From the NCBI RefSeq assembly GCF_024055795.1, contig NZ_JAMXMY010000024.1, positions 1 to 64,000 of the forward strand: a DNA stretch of 64,000 bases. Reading direction: 5' to 3'. Numbering within the stretch: the stretch's first letter is position 1; every line of letters begins with the position of its first letter. Of this stretch, positions 35,604 to 43,128 are shown in pieces. Position numbers and translations under genes: made by a program. The DNA comes from Actinoallomurus purpureus. Lineage in GTDB: Bacteria; Actinomycetota; Actinomycetes; Streptosporangiales; Streptosporangiaceae. Under the pieces are notes generated by a model, which was not told the origin of the DNA, did no database searches, and saw only the letters and a list, made by a program, of their open reading frames with translations.

Positions 35604-36197
35604 ATGGCTCAGTCGACGGGGAGCACGCAAACCGAACAGCCGCCGTCTCACGACCACAGAAGGCATCCCTATCGGTCCTACTGGCTTACCGGCGGTATCG
35701 CATCCGTCATCGGCGGGATCATCAGCCTGATCGCGACCGTCACCTCAGGATCGGGCTCAGGGTCGGGCTCGGCGCCGGCCCAGATGCCGGCGCCGGTATC
35801 CATAACCTCACCGCCATCACCCTTGTCGCCTTCCCCTCCCTCGTCACCGGTCTCCTCTCCGGTCTCCTCCCCGGTCTCATCACCCATCTCGTCACCCGCC
35901 TCGTCCCCGGCCATGCCGGTGGGCAACAGCCCGCTGCCCGCCATCGGGGCGATCATGGTCCCGGCGGGGTACACCGCGGCCCTGGTGCACGCGGGGCAGT
36001 GGCTCAACACGCCGGTGACCGCCCGGCTGGTCCGGGGAACGAGAGTCCGGATCTACTGCACCGTCCAAGGCGGCCTGGTCGCGGGACCCACCGGCCACCA
36101 GAGCACCCTCTGGGACAGGATCGACGGCGGCTACATCCCCGATGTCGACGTCGACACCGGAACGCAGCAGCCGGTCCGCGGCAACTGCGGCACATGA
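35604..36197 (+). CDS. Membrane-anchored Ser/Pro-rich protein with C-terminal SH3-like domain
   Basis: A 197-residue protein. A short cytoplasmic head is followed by one membrane helix (about residues 25-47), a linker of near-perfect SSPVSSPV repeats (about 65-105) and an outer domain of about 90 residues with two cysteines (VPAGYTAALVHAGQWLNTP ... VRIYCTVQGGLV ... WDRIDGGYIPDVDV), like a bacterial SH3 fold. AAAGAGG precedes the ATG. Role unknown; it is divergent from the LuxR gene. Confidence 0.65.
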   Translation: MAQSTGSTQTEQPPSHDHRRHPYRSYWLTGGIASVIGGIISLIATVTSGSGSGSGSAPAQMPAPVSITSPPSPLSPSPPSSPVSSPVSSPVSSPISSPASSPAMPVGNSPLPAIGAIMVPAGYTAALVHAGQWLNTPVTARLVRGTRVRIYCTVQGGLVAGPTGHQSTLWDRIDGGYIPDVDVDTGTQQPVRGNCGT

Positions 36198-36331
36198 GGA
36201 CCGCCGGACCCGGCGCCACGCGCGGCGCACGACGCCGGATGCACCGCCTCACCTAGCGCCGGCGACCTCCGGAGCAGACGCCCCGGCCTGGCCGTCCCCG
36301 CCCGCAGCCCGATGTGGCGGAAGACATTCGA

Positions 36332-36361
36332 TTCGCGCGCTGAGGTCAAGTCCCGTACACT
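36332..36361 (+). promoter_or_regulatory. Probable tRNA-Arg promoter
   Basis: TTCGCG (36332-36337) and TACACT (36356-36361) are 18 bp apart, with the tRNA starting 12 bp downstream. The -35 is weak. Confidence 0.45.
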
Positions 36362-36372
36362 CTTGCACGCCA

Positions 36373-36445
36373 GCAGCCGTAGCTCAACGGATAGAGCATC
36401 TGACTACGGATCAGAAGGTTGGGGGTTCGAATCCCTCCGGCTGCG
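36373..36445 (+). tRNA. tRNA-Arg(ACG)
   Basis: A 73-nt tRNA. The acceptor GCAGCCG pairs with CGGCTGC, the anticodon stem TCTGA/TCAGA encloses loop CTACGGA with anticodon ACG, and the T loop is GGTTCGAATCC. CCA is not encoded. The PP2C gene on the other strand stops in its anticodon loop. Confidence 0.95.
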
Positions 36446-37366
36446 CACCAGATCAAAGGCCCGTTCCAGTTCAAGGAACGGGCCTTTGCTTTTGGCCGTG
36501 GGAGCCACGCTGGGAGCCACTGGCTCAGGATCCGAACGGATCCCGGAGAGCCAGCAGTATGCGGCCGACGCGTCGTCGTTTGCTTTGCCGCGTGGCCAGC
36601 GTTCGCCGTGAGGGTCGCTGTCCTCAGCCACGCGGACCCGGCGGATCAGCTCGGCCGGTCCCTCTTCCCCGAGAAGCTTGAGCGTGTCGGTCCAGTCGGT
36701 GAGGCCGAAGCGGTCGACTAGGCGGCTTGCGCCGTCGCTGAGCAGGGCGGCGGCCCGCACGGTGTCGGCCGGAAGCGATCCGGTCAACGCGTGCGTCGCG
36801 GCAGCCGGGTCGGTGTTGGCGACCCAGAAGCCTCCTTCGGTGTTGCGGTAGGAGGCGAGGGATTCGGTGTAGGAGCGGAGTGCTTTGGCGTGTTCAGGGC
36901 TTCCGGTGGGCAGGGCGTCCATCTCGGAGCGCAGGGTTCGGCTGGTCTGTGCAAGGCGGTCATCGGTCACGACGGTGGGAGCACCGTCGAGGACATCGAG
37001 CACCAGGACTGAGTCCGCCAGCACCAGGTATTCCAGGTCACGTCCGTTTCGCCGTACGGCGATCGCCGTCGCGGACGGGGTGCCAGGGTGGGTGAGGTCG
37101 CAGGTGTCAGCGTGCATGTCACGTACCCGGTTGATCCCGACCGCGAGCGCTTCGGTGAGCGGCCGGCGGGGCGTGACGCTCGCTTCGATGAGGAGTTGTG
37201 CACCGAGTTGGCGCGCGTACCAGGCGACACCATGGGAACACCCGGACTCGGTTCCGGTAGGCGTGCCCGCACCGTCCAAGAGAACGACCACGTCATTTGA
37301 TGCGGCGACGAAGTCCTCGTTCAGTCGTTCGGTCGATCCGGGAGCCGAGGCGAGCCAGACGCGCAT
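36404..37366 (-). CDS. PP2C-like protein phosphatase
   Basis: A 320-residue protein of PPM/PP2C type: STERLNEDFVAAS, VVLLDGAGTP, HPGTPSATAIAVRRNGRDLEYLVLADSVLVL and ALLSDGASRLVDRFG carry the metal-binding Asp residues in the expected order. The last residues RRDSNPQPSDP are read antisense through tRNA-Arg, with the stop in its anticodon loop, so the real domain probably ends near residue 290. ATG follows directly after the TAA of the upstream HTH gene (TAAATG), so the two are coupled. It may dephosphorylate a partner of the HTH protein (inference). Confidence 0.75.
   Translation of the reverse strand: MRVWLASAPGSTERLNEDFVAASNDVVVLLDGAGTPTGTESGCSHGVAWYARQLGAQLLIEASVTPRRPLTEALAVGINRVRDMHADTCDLTHPGTPSATAIAVRRNGRDLEYLVLADSVLVLDVLDGAPTVVTDDRLAQTSRTLRSEMDALPTGSPEHAKALRSYTESLASYRNTEGGFWVANTDPAAATHALTGSLPADTVRAAALLSDGASRLVDRFGLTDWTDTLKLLGEEGPAELIRRVRVAEDSDPHGERWPRGKANDDASAAYCWLSGIRSDPEPVAPSVAPTAKSKGPFLELERAFDLVRSRRDSNPQPSDP
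36455..36490 (+). terminator. tRNA-Arg terminator
   Basis: Perfect 13-bp arms (36455-36467, 36475-36487) with T-rich end follow the tRNA. Confidence 0.85.
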
Positions 37367-38230
37367 TTACAGGTCCTCGTGCCGATAGAGCGGCGTCAAT
37401 AGTTCTACATTGCCCGGTTCGTGGGTGTCGGGATCGTAGTCGACGCCCACGACGACGGAGAACGGCTGGTCACCAACCTGGCCCCACAGTGTGGCGATCT
37501 CGGTGGTGAGCAGATGCACGACACCGATCGAACCGGGCGGATGGACACCAGCGATCAGCAATACGGTGCCCTTTCCGTCCGGCCGGGGGAGCCTGCCGAG
37601 GTATCCGATGTCATGCGACTGCGACGGATCGGCGTCCGTCCCCGCCCGCAGTGTCTTGTCCGCTCGCGAGTCGTACAGCGTCCACCGGCCCTCCGGTGAC
37701 CGTTGCCAACGCAGTACCGGATCTTTCTCATACGTCTCGCGCACGGGCTTGGACATGCGTGGGCCGCAGATGACCAGCAGGCCAGGCCGGTTCAGGTCGA
37801 TCTCCCCATTGACTCCGACATGCTCAGAGGAGACTTCCAGGTCGAACGACCGCGCGAGATCTTCCAGCCGCTTGCCGGTGGTCAGGTCATCGAGGGTCAC
37901 CAGGGTCCGGTCACTGGCGGCGTCAGGCCGAAGGGGAGTCACCACCGTCACCGCACCCGTGCCGAGAAAGGCCCCTTCCGGTGCTGGACCGGTGTGGCGG
38001 ATCTGGTGAATGCGGCCCCGGCTGAGACCGGCCTGCTTGGCGATCTGGGCGTACGACAGGCCCTGACTGTGCAGATCCTGGATGACCCGCCGCCGTAGCC
38101 GTGCCAGCTCGGTGACTTCCTGCTGCGCGGTGGCGAGGCGTTCGGTGGCGAGGCGGAGCAGCACGAACGGGTCTTTGGTGGCCGCGATGCGGTCGACCTC
38201 GTGGAGTCGGGAGTAGATCCAGGTCCTCAT
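37367..38230 (-). CDS. HTH protein with Rossmann-like C-terminal domain
   Basis: A 287-residue protein. Residues 40-80 form a helix-turn-helix (RRRVIQDLHSQGLSYAQIAKQAGLSRGRIHQIRHT). The last 140 residues, LLVICGPRMSKPVRETY ... DIGYLGRLPRPDGKGTVLLIAGVHPPGSIGVVHLL, look like an alpha/beta domain with a glycine-rich turn; I cannot name the family. The gene is followed without a gap by the PP2C gene. No clear ribosome site is seen before ATG 38230, so it may be leaderless. Confidence 0.6.
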   Translation of the reverse strand: MRTWIYSRLHEVDRIAATKDPFVLLRLATERLATAQQEVTELARLRRRVIQDLHSQGLSYAQIAKQAGLSRGRIHQIRHTGPAPEGAFLGTGAVTVVTPLRPDAASDRTLVTLDDLTTGKRLEDLARSFDLEVSSEHVGVNGEIDLNRPGLLVICGPRMSKPVRETYEKDPVLRWQRSPEGRWTLYDSRADKTLRAGTDADPSQSHDIGYLGRLPRPDGKGTVLLIAGVHPPGSIGVVHLLTTEIATLWGQVGDQPFSVVVGVDYDPDTHEPGNVELLTPLYRHEDL

Positions 38231-38363
38231 GGGCGAGTACAGCCGCGGCCTGCCCTACGATCTGATGACCTTCGAGGAGCGTGACCAGGTCGACGCCGAA
38301 CGCACCGACGCGATCCGAGAGACCGTGTCCAGCCTGCCCTCGCGGCCCGGTACCCGACGCTAA
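38229..38363 (+). CDS. Small hypothetical protein (44 aa), possible
   Basis: This frame encodes MGEYSRGLPYDLMTFEERDQ... and ends with a TAA overlapped by the ribosome site AAGGAG of the next gene. Its ATG overlaps the start codon of the divergent HTH gene by two bases (CATG), an odd arrangement. No strong ribosome site is visible. Confidence 0.4.
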   Translation: MGEYSRGLPYDLMTFEERDQVDAERTDAIRETVSSLPSRPGTRR

Positions 38364-38377
38364 GGAGCCCCCCAACC

Positions 38378-38926
38378 GTGAAGATCATCGACCGCGTCAA
38401 GGCGTACATCCAACAGAAAAAGGGACGCGACCCCCGCTCGACCGGCTACCCGCTCGACGGAGCGGCCGACCCCGCCCCGGCGCAGCGCGACAGCGCAAGG
38501 CACAAGCAGAACCGCGATGACAAGAGGCTCGCGGTGTCCACGGCCCACGAGGCGCCGGAGCCCGAACCGGCCACCGAGCCGGCCACGGAACCGGCCACCG
38601 AGCCGGCCACCGAGCCGGCCACGGAACCGGCCACGGAACCGGCCACCGAGCCGGCCACCGAGCCGGCCACCGAGCCGGCCACCGAGCCGGCCACCGAGCC
38701 GGCCACGGAACCGGCCACGGAACCGGCCACCGAGCCGGCCACGGAACCGGCCACGGAACCGGCCACCGAGCCGGCCACGGAACCGGCCACGGAACCGGCC
38801 ACCGAGCCGGCCACCGAGCCGGCCACGGCGCCCGCCGCGTGCCCGCGCTGCGGCGCGACCGGCGAGGCGCCCTGCACGACCCCGTCCGGCAAAGCCACGA
38901 AGACCCACAAGGGGCGCGAGCAATGA
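38378..38926 (+). CDS. Repeat protein (PATE)n with C-terminal zinc ribbon
   Basis: A 182-residue protein from GTG 38378 (AAGGAG 11 nt upstream). It has a basic N-terminus (MKIIDRVKAYIQQKKGR), then 21 tandem ATEP tetrapeptides (38570-38821) and a C-terminal CPRCGATGEAPCTTPSGK ... H--R motif that resembles the short zinc-ribbon modules of actinobacterial mobile elements. The charged middle region is probably extended. Function unknown. Confidence 0.65.
   Translation: MKIIDRVKAYIQQKKGRDPRSTGYPLDGAADPAPAQRDSARHKQNRDDKRLAVSTAHEAPEPEPATEPATEPATEPATEPATEPATEPATEPATEPATEPATEPATEPATEPATEPATEPATEPATEPATEPATEPATEPATEPATEPATAPAACPRCGATGEAPCTTPSGKATKTHKGREQ
38570..38821. repeat. 12-bp coding minisatellite, 21 copies
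   Basis: Twenty-one 12-bp units encode ATEP. Only two forms occur: A (ACCGAG) 12 times and B (ACGGAA) nine times, the two differences always changing together. Units 12-20 are three copies of the 36-bp higher-order unit BBA. Confidence 0.95.
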
Positions 38927-39110
38927 GCAGCGGTGCTGCAGACTCCCGGACGGGTCCGCGGCCATCTAAAGGGGAATGAGTAGGCCCCAGGCGGTCTCTG
39001 CCAGACACGCGGGTGGTCCCAGAACTGGTCTCATTTGTGGCCGAGATCAAATAACAGTCGTTGACGTACGCCAAGGTCCGCCGACGTTTCGAGATATGCC
39101 TGCTCACCTG

Positions 39111-39148
<38 letters not shown>

Positions 39149-39190
39149 TCGACGGATCTTGGCGATGAACGGCGGAAGGTCGTTGGACTA

Positions 39191-39247
39191 ACTGCTAATG
39201 CGGCTTGGGCTTACCGTCCATCCGGGGTTCAAATCCCCGAGCCTCCG
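39191..39247 (+). pseudogene. tRNA-Ser(GCT) 3' fragment
   Basis: From the anticodon region to the discriminator base it matches tRNA-Ser at 9877-9933 with one difference. The 5' half and promoter are missing. Similarity continues through the terminator to about 39306. It looks like an attachment-site remnant or a duplication. Confidence 0.9.
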
Positions 39248-39253
39248 CCCCAT

Positions 39254-39296
39254 GATCAGGGCCTTCCCCACCGAACACAGGGGAAGGCCCTTGATC
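39254..39296 (+). terminator. Duplicated tRNA-Ser terminator
   Basis: The stem matches that at 9940-9982 almost exactly; the loop bases differ (CCGAACACAG here). It follows a tRNA fragment that is probably not transcribed. Confidence 0.7.
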
Positions 39297-39316
39297 GTCT
39301 CTGGCGCCCGAACGGT

Positions 39317-39577
39317 CGGCGTTCCGAGGCTGCCCTGCGCGAGCCGGCCGACTCGCTGCGCGAGGAGGAGAGGCCGAACGGACTGCGCGTCACGACCGTG
39401 TATCCCGGCGGGACCGCGACCGACCTGCTGGAACGGGTTAGTACCGAGTTCGGGCAGCCGTACGACCCGGATGCCGCCCTCCGCCCGTGCTCGGTTGCCG
39501 CTTTCGTCGTCAACGCGCTCGAAGCGCAGGGCGACGTGCACCCGGTTGAGCTGTCGCTACGCGCCACGCCGAAATAG
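39317..39577 (+). pseudogene. Short-chain dehydrogenase (SDR), 3' fragment
   Basis: The frame ending at TAG 39577 reads EAALREPADSLREEE then NGLRVTTVYPGGTATDLLERV and SVAAFVVNAL, typical of the C-terminal third of SDR oxidoreductases. The Rossmann NAD(P) motif and the catalytic Tyr-Lys are missing; the frame is cut off where the tRNA fragment and terminator begin. Confidence 0.75.
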
Positions 39578-39667
39578 ATCGCAGCCCCCTGGACAGTACG
39601 CAGACGAGTCCGGTCCTGGTGCTCCGACCGGCGGCGCTGATCGCCGTCCACCGCTGTCCATGACCGG

Positions 39668-40273
39668 TCAGTGACAGCCGTTCAGGTTGCCCCAGGCGTC
39701 CCACTTGGGCCACCAGCCATTGTTGAAGTTGTCGACCGTGTAGATGACCATGTTCCCGTCCGCTTGCAGCGCCAGGACGGTTTGGGGCTCGTTGTCACAG
39801 CCCCAGGTGCCGCTGGCCCAGAGCGGGTTGTCGTTGAGGTCGTACAGCACCATGTTTCCGTCTGTCTGGACGGAGAGTACCGACGCGAAACCCTTCGGGT
39901 CGCCGTTGGTGCCCGTAGTCCATACGGCATCGTTCGTATTGCCGTCCTGCCCCTCATAGAGCACGACATTGCCGTCGTCCTGGAAGTCGAGGGTCGCCGT
40001 CTTGCCGTTATCCAGGGACCAGGAGAACGTTTGGCCACGGAACAGGCATTTGTTGGTGAACCGTAGTTGGTACCCCTTGGGACTGCCGTCGCTGCCGTCA
40101 TTCCACTTCGCGGCATCTTGCCATTCGGGGCTGGTCCCGCCCGATTTGCACGGCACCGATGCCGTCGCGGTCGGCGCTGTGCCGATGATGGCAACCGTAG
40201 CGAGGAGAGTTCCCACGCCGATCACAAGGGCGGAAGTCTTCCTGACGGACATGAACGGTCGGATCTTGGCCAT
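39668..40273 (-). CDS. Secreted B-lectin (mannose-binding, bulb-type) protein
   Basis: A 201-residue exported protein: signal MAKIRPFMSVRKTSALVIGVG, then a bulb-type lectin domain with three Q-x-D-x-N-x-V-x-Y motifs (QDDGNVVLYEG, QTDGNMVLYDL, QADGNMVIYTV) and the WASGTWG block. It likely binds mannose-type glycans. GGAGGAG precedes ATG 40273; the longer frame is not needed. Confidence 0.85.
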   Translation of the reverse strand: MAKIRPFMSVRKTSALVIGVGTLLATVAIIGTAPTATASVPCKSGGTSPEWQDAAKWNDGSDGSPKGYQLRFTNKCLFRGQTFSWSLDNGKTATLDFQDDGNVVLYEGQDGNTNDAVWTTGTNGDPKGFASVLSVQTDGNMVLYDLNDNPLWASGTWGCDNEPQTVLALQADGNMVIYTVDNFNNGWWPKWDAWGNLNGCH

Positions 40274-40509
40274 GCTCTCCTCCATGAAGGACCCGGGGTT
40301 TCGCCGCATCGGTGCGACGTCATCCAGCACACGAGACAGCCAGGGCCTCCGTATGATCTCCACGGGGGTGAGGTACGTCACACTCATGGATCGGCTCAAG
40401 CCATCCGGCGAGCCGTGCCACGGCGTCCTGACAGATTCGGCCACATGTGGTCGATCTTCTTGTTTCCCACTGGGGCCTGCGTGACGGTAATCTCCGCCGG
40501 AGTCGCGGG

Positions 40510-41079
40510 ATGCGGGCAGACGAACAGTATGGGTGGTCGGGGGCGATGCGCACTCAGGGGGGCGGCTCCCCTGCCGGCGAGGATTTCCATGAGGTGTTCT
40601 GTGCCCTGCTGCCTCGGTTGTACCGGCGAGCGGCGCTGCTGGCTGGACGATCGGGTGCCGAGGACGCGGTCCACGAGGCGTATCTGAAGCTGTCGTCCCG
40701 TCCACGGCGGCTGCTGGACCATCCGGAGCCCTACGCTTATGCCTTCGCGGCGATGGTCAGCGTGATCCGTGACGAATGGCGCCGTGATCGCCGACAGGCC
40801 CTCGTGCCTCTGACCGGTGACGAGATCGGGTCATGGGACGGTGGCATCGGCCACAGGGAGGCCGAGCTGGAAGCGGTCGAGTTGCTGAGCGGGTTGTCGG
40901 CGAAGCAGGCGGCCGCGGTTCTGCTGGTGGATCTCGACGGCTACACCATCGATGAGGCGGCCGACATCCTGGGCGTGCATCGAGGTACGGTCTCCCGAGC
41001 AAGAGCACGCGCGTTGTTGGCCCTGCGATCGTCCTTGACCACTGGTACCGGACGAGAGGGGCGGGATGGTGATGGATGA
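40510..41079 (+). CDS. ECF sigma factor
   Basis: A 189-residue ECF-type sigma factor: region 2 FHEVFCALLPRLYRRAALLAGRSGAEDAVHEAYLKL and region 4 LSAKQAAAVLLVDLDGYTIDEAADILGVHRGTVSRARARAL. GGAG lies 7 nt before ATG 40510; ATG 40546 is possible. It overlaps the next gene by 14 bp, which suggests a sigma/anti-sigma pair. Confidence 0.8.
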   Translation: MRADEQYGWSGAMRTQGGGSPAGEDFHEVFCALLPRLYRRAALLAGRSGAEDAVHEAYLKLSSRPRRLLDHPEPYAYAFAAMVSVIRDEWRRDRRQALVPLTGDEIGSWDGGIGHREAELEAVELLSGLSAKQAAAVLLVDLDGYTIDEAADILGVHRGTVSRARARALLALRSSLTTGTGREGRDGDG

Positions 41080-41644
41080 GCAGGCCGGCAGTGAGCAGGA
41101 CGAACTGCGGGACCTGCTGCGGCGCGCGGACTCCTCGATCCGGATCCCGCCGGGTCTGAATGACCGCGTGATGGGCACGACCGGGGCCGGTGACCGGTGG
41201 CGAGCTCGCCGATGGAGCAGATGGCAGCCGGTTGCGGCGGCGATCGCCGCCGCGGTGCTGGCCGGCGGATCCTTCGCCGCAGGCACGAAGTTCGGCCGCC
41301 ACACCGAGCGGTCTGTACGCCCGGTGACCGCCGGTGCCCTGCCGGCGGACTTGACCGTCTACAACGCCGAACGTCCCTGCCAGAGCCTGCATACGATCGA
41401 ATGCGGCATCTCCATCAGAGACATCTCACGCGTAAAAGGCAGCATCACGGTGGCCCGCGTCTGGCACGGCGACGTCGTCCACGCCGACTGTGTGACCGCC
41501 GACGCCGATCCGGTCACCGACGAGGCCGGGGTATCCTCCACCCGCTGGTACCACGTCACCCTTCCGCACAGCGGCGTGACGGGATGGCTTCCAGGCGTAC
41601 GGACCCGCAACACCGTCGAGATTCCCCTCTGCACGACTCACTGA
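41066..41644 (+). CDS. Membrane protein, probable anti-sigma partner
   Basis: A 192-residue protein: 45-residue cytoplasmic head, one membrane helix (about 52-72, WQPVAAAIAAAVLAGGSFAAG) and an outer domain with four Cys (PCQSLHTIEC..., DC, LC). It lacks a ZAS zinc motif, so anti-sigma function rests on the overlap with the sigma gene and on topology. ATG 41066 overlaps the sigma gene end. Confidence 0.6.
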   Translation: MVMDEQAGSEQDELRDLLRRADSSIRIPPGLNDRVMGTTGAGDRWRARRWSRWQPVAAAIAAAVLAGGSFAAGTKFGRHTERSVRPVTAGALPADLTVYNAERPCQSLHTIECGISIRDISRVKGSITVARVWHGDVVHADCVTADADPVTDEAGVSSTRWYHVTLPHSGVTGWLPGVRTRNTVEIPLCTTH

Positions 41645-41646
41645 CG

Positions 41647-41729
41647 CCGTTGAGCTCATCGTGGAGACGGTGATCGACGCGGCCAGGGCTCGGGCCCACG
41701 CGGGTCACGAGTATGGCGTGGTCCTCGCG
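41647..41729 (+). pseudogene. Possible phosphofructokinase fragment
   Basis: A 27-codon frame after the membrane protein reads ELIVETVIDAARARAHAGHEYGVVLA, like the segment before the catalytic loop in phosphofructokinases. It is very short and then stops; chance cannot be excluded. Confidence 0.25.
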
Positions 41730-41789
41730 TAGGTCTGCGTCCCAACGACACCGCGCGGCATCCGTTGTGGATGCCGCGACCCCGAACCG

Positions 41790-41829
41790 CCAGCCGTTCA
41801 CCCATCTATCGGGTGAGCGGCTGGTTTTT
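41790..41829 (+). terminator. Rho-independent terminator
   Basis: 14-bp arms (one G-T pair) with a 7-nt loop are followed by TTTTTA; it ends the sigma/membrane-protein operon. Confidence 0.9.
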
Positions 41830-42010
41830 ATTTAAGGGCCTGGTGGGAGGGGCCAGAGATGACAGCAGCGATGACAGCAATACCAGCAGACACCAGCGCA
41901 CGTGATCAACATTCAGTAGAAGGTCAATCGCACAGTACGAGCCGGTGCGGCGCGGACGATCTGGTCCCGGGTGAGGGTGTCGCGTGGCATGCCGTCACCG
42001 TACGCAGCGG

Positions 42011-42095
42011 CTTGCACAAAGTTCAAGGAAGGACTTGCACAGTGTTCAAGTCGCGGTTAGCGTTCTTCCTGTCGGCCAGTTGAACTAAGTGCAAG
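42011..42095. promoter_or_regulatory. Array of three 17-bp repeats, two direct and one inverted
   Basis: CTTGCACAAAGTTCAAG (42011-42027) and CTTGCACAGTGTTCAAG (42034-42050) are direct copies differing at two bases, 23 bp apart; TTGAACTAAGTGCAAG (42080-42095) is the inverted copy. Each has a half-site CTTG...CAAG. The array sits 20-100 bp before the membrane-protein gene at 42115, so it is a likely operator cluster. Confidence 0.7.
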
Positions 42096-42114
42096 TCGAA
42101 GTGGAGCCCTCCGG

Positions 42115-42630
42115 ATGAACATCCTCGCCGCCGTCATGCAGCTGCTCGTCGCCGTCGCCTTCGTCAGCATCCCGGTCGTCCGCCACCGCTACGGCGCCGC
42201 CGCCAAGGCTGCAGCGGTCGCCGAGCTGCGCCGCCAGAACGTCCGCCCGGAGGTGCTGGAGGAGAACAAGCTCCGCTTCGACGCCGGAGGCCACGAGACC
42301 GCCGCTCCGGCCACCGTCGCCGCGATCATGGCCGCGACCGCCGCCCTGAACTTCGCCGACACCGGTCTGGCCCCGCTGATGACCTGGATCTTCTCCTCGC
42401 TCACCCTGCTGATGAACGCCGGGATCGTCTACAGCAACCTCACCGCGGTGAAGTCGGTGCGGGCCGCCTTCCGCCGCAAGGGCGACCCGGAACTGGCCCG
42501 CGTCGAGGTCACGCCGTTCCTCAAGGCCGCCGAGAACGCCTTCCCCCACTGGGTGCGAGCCCAGACCTACATCCGCAACACGGTGGTCTTCGCCGGCTCA
42601 GCCATCGCCCTGGTCGCCGTCTCCTTCTGA
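42115..42630 (+). CDS. Small integral membrane protein of unknown function
   Basis: A 171-residue protein with about four hydrophobic segments (residues 5-22, 62-80, 85-105 and 150-170) and a charged loop (RRQNVRPEVLEENKLRFDAGG). GGAG is 10 nt before the ATG. I do not recognise the family. The upstream repeat array and a strong terminator downstream show an isolated, regulated transcription unit. Confidence 0.7.
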   Translation: MNILAAVMQLLVAVAFVSIPVVRHRYGAAAKAAAVAELRRQNVRPEVLEENKLRFDAGGHETAAPATVAAIMAATAALNFADTGLAPLMTWIFSSLTLLMNAGIVYSNLTAVKSVRAAFRRKGDPELARVEVTPFLKAAENAFPHWVRAQTYIRNTVVFAGSAIALVAVSF

Positions 42631-42643
42631 CAACCCCTCCTGA

Positions 42644-42690
42644 TGAACAGGGCCTTCGCAGCGATGCCGTCGCCGCGAAGGCCCTGTTCA
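42644..42690. terminator. Bidirectional terminator
   Basis: Perfect 16-bp arms (42644-42659, 42675-42690) and a 15-nt loop separate the membrane-protein gene from the minus-strand small-gene operon. Confidence 0.85.
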
Positions 42691-42963
42691 CGTGGCGGTC
42701 TCGATCCGATCGTTCTTGGCGTCGTCGTCGCGCTGCACCCCGTGATACGTGCGGTCCTCGTCGCCGCAGAGCCCAGCCGCATGCCCAGCGTGGGCGCCCC
42801 GCTTGCGGGCCAGCGTCGCGGCGACGTAGGCGCCGAGTCCGAGCGCGCGGTCGGCACCGTACGGCAGAAACGGGGCGGTCCGGCCGTACGGGGGTCGGGT
42901 GGGCGCATCCCGTCGATCCGGTCGGGGCGGATCCTGCGATGGCCACGCGGGACGCGCCCACGT
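42688..42963 (-). other. Open frame without start, in phase with the 54-aa gene
   Basis: After the TAA at 42964-42966 the same frame stays open to a TGA at 42688-42690 inside the terminator arm. It encodes protein-like sequence (PYGRTAPFLPYGADRALGLGAYVAATLARKRG ... LCGDEDRTYHGVQRDDD). There is no ATG or GTG at a useful place; a CTG lies before PYGAD. It could be a further gene whose start was lost or a C-terminal part cut off by a new stop. Confidence 0.4.
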
Positions 42964-43128
42964 TTACGTGCCCCGGTCGAGGCGGGCGAGGATCGCCCGC
43001 GCCTCCTCGGGGAACAGGTGGATGAGGCGCTCGAGCGCGGTGAGTTGTGCCTTGCGGCTGGGGTGCCCGACGACGGACACCTCATCGAGCATGCGTCGGA
43101 AGTCTCCGACCTCGTCGGCGAGGCTCAT
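42964..43128 (-). CDS. Small protein, 54 aa
   Basis: MSLADEVGDFRRMLDEVSVVGHPSRKAQL... is helical and charged. The ATG overlaps the preceding gene's stop as ATGA, so it belongs to the XRE-linked operon. No family recognised. Confidence 0.6.
   Translation of the reverse strand: MSLADEVGDFRRMLDEVSVVGHPSRKAQLTALERLIHLFPEEARAILARLDRGT

Noticed and set aside
36404-36445. The C-terminal tail RRDSNPQPSDP as a conserved functional peptide
   Set aside because: It is produced by antisense reading of tRNA-Arg; similarity to other proteins with this tail would reflect the tRNA.
38570-38821. CRISPR array
   Set aside because: Units are 12 bp, contiguous, without spacers; it is a coding minisatellite. No cas genes are present.
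38446-38910. A minus-strand frame (GSVA)n over the 12-bp repeats
   Set aside because: Any 12-bp repeat without stops opens all frames; the plus-strand frame has a ribosome site and a zinc ribbon.
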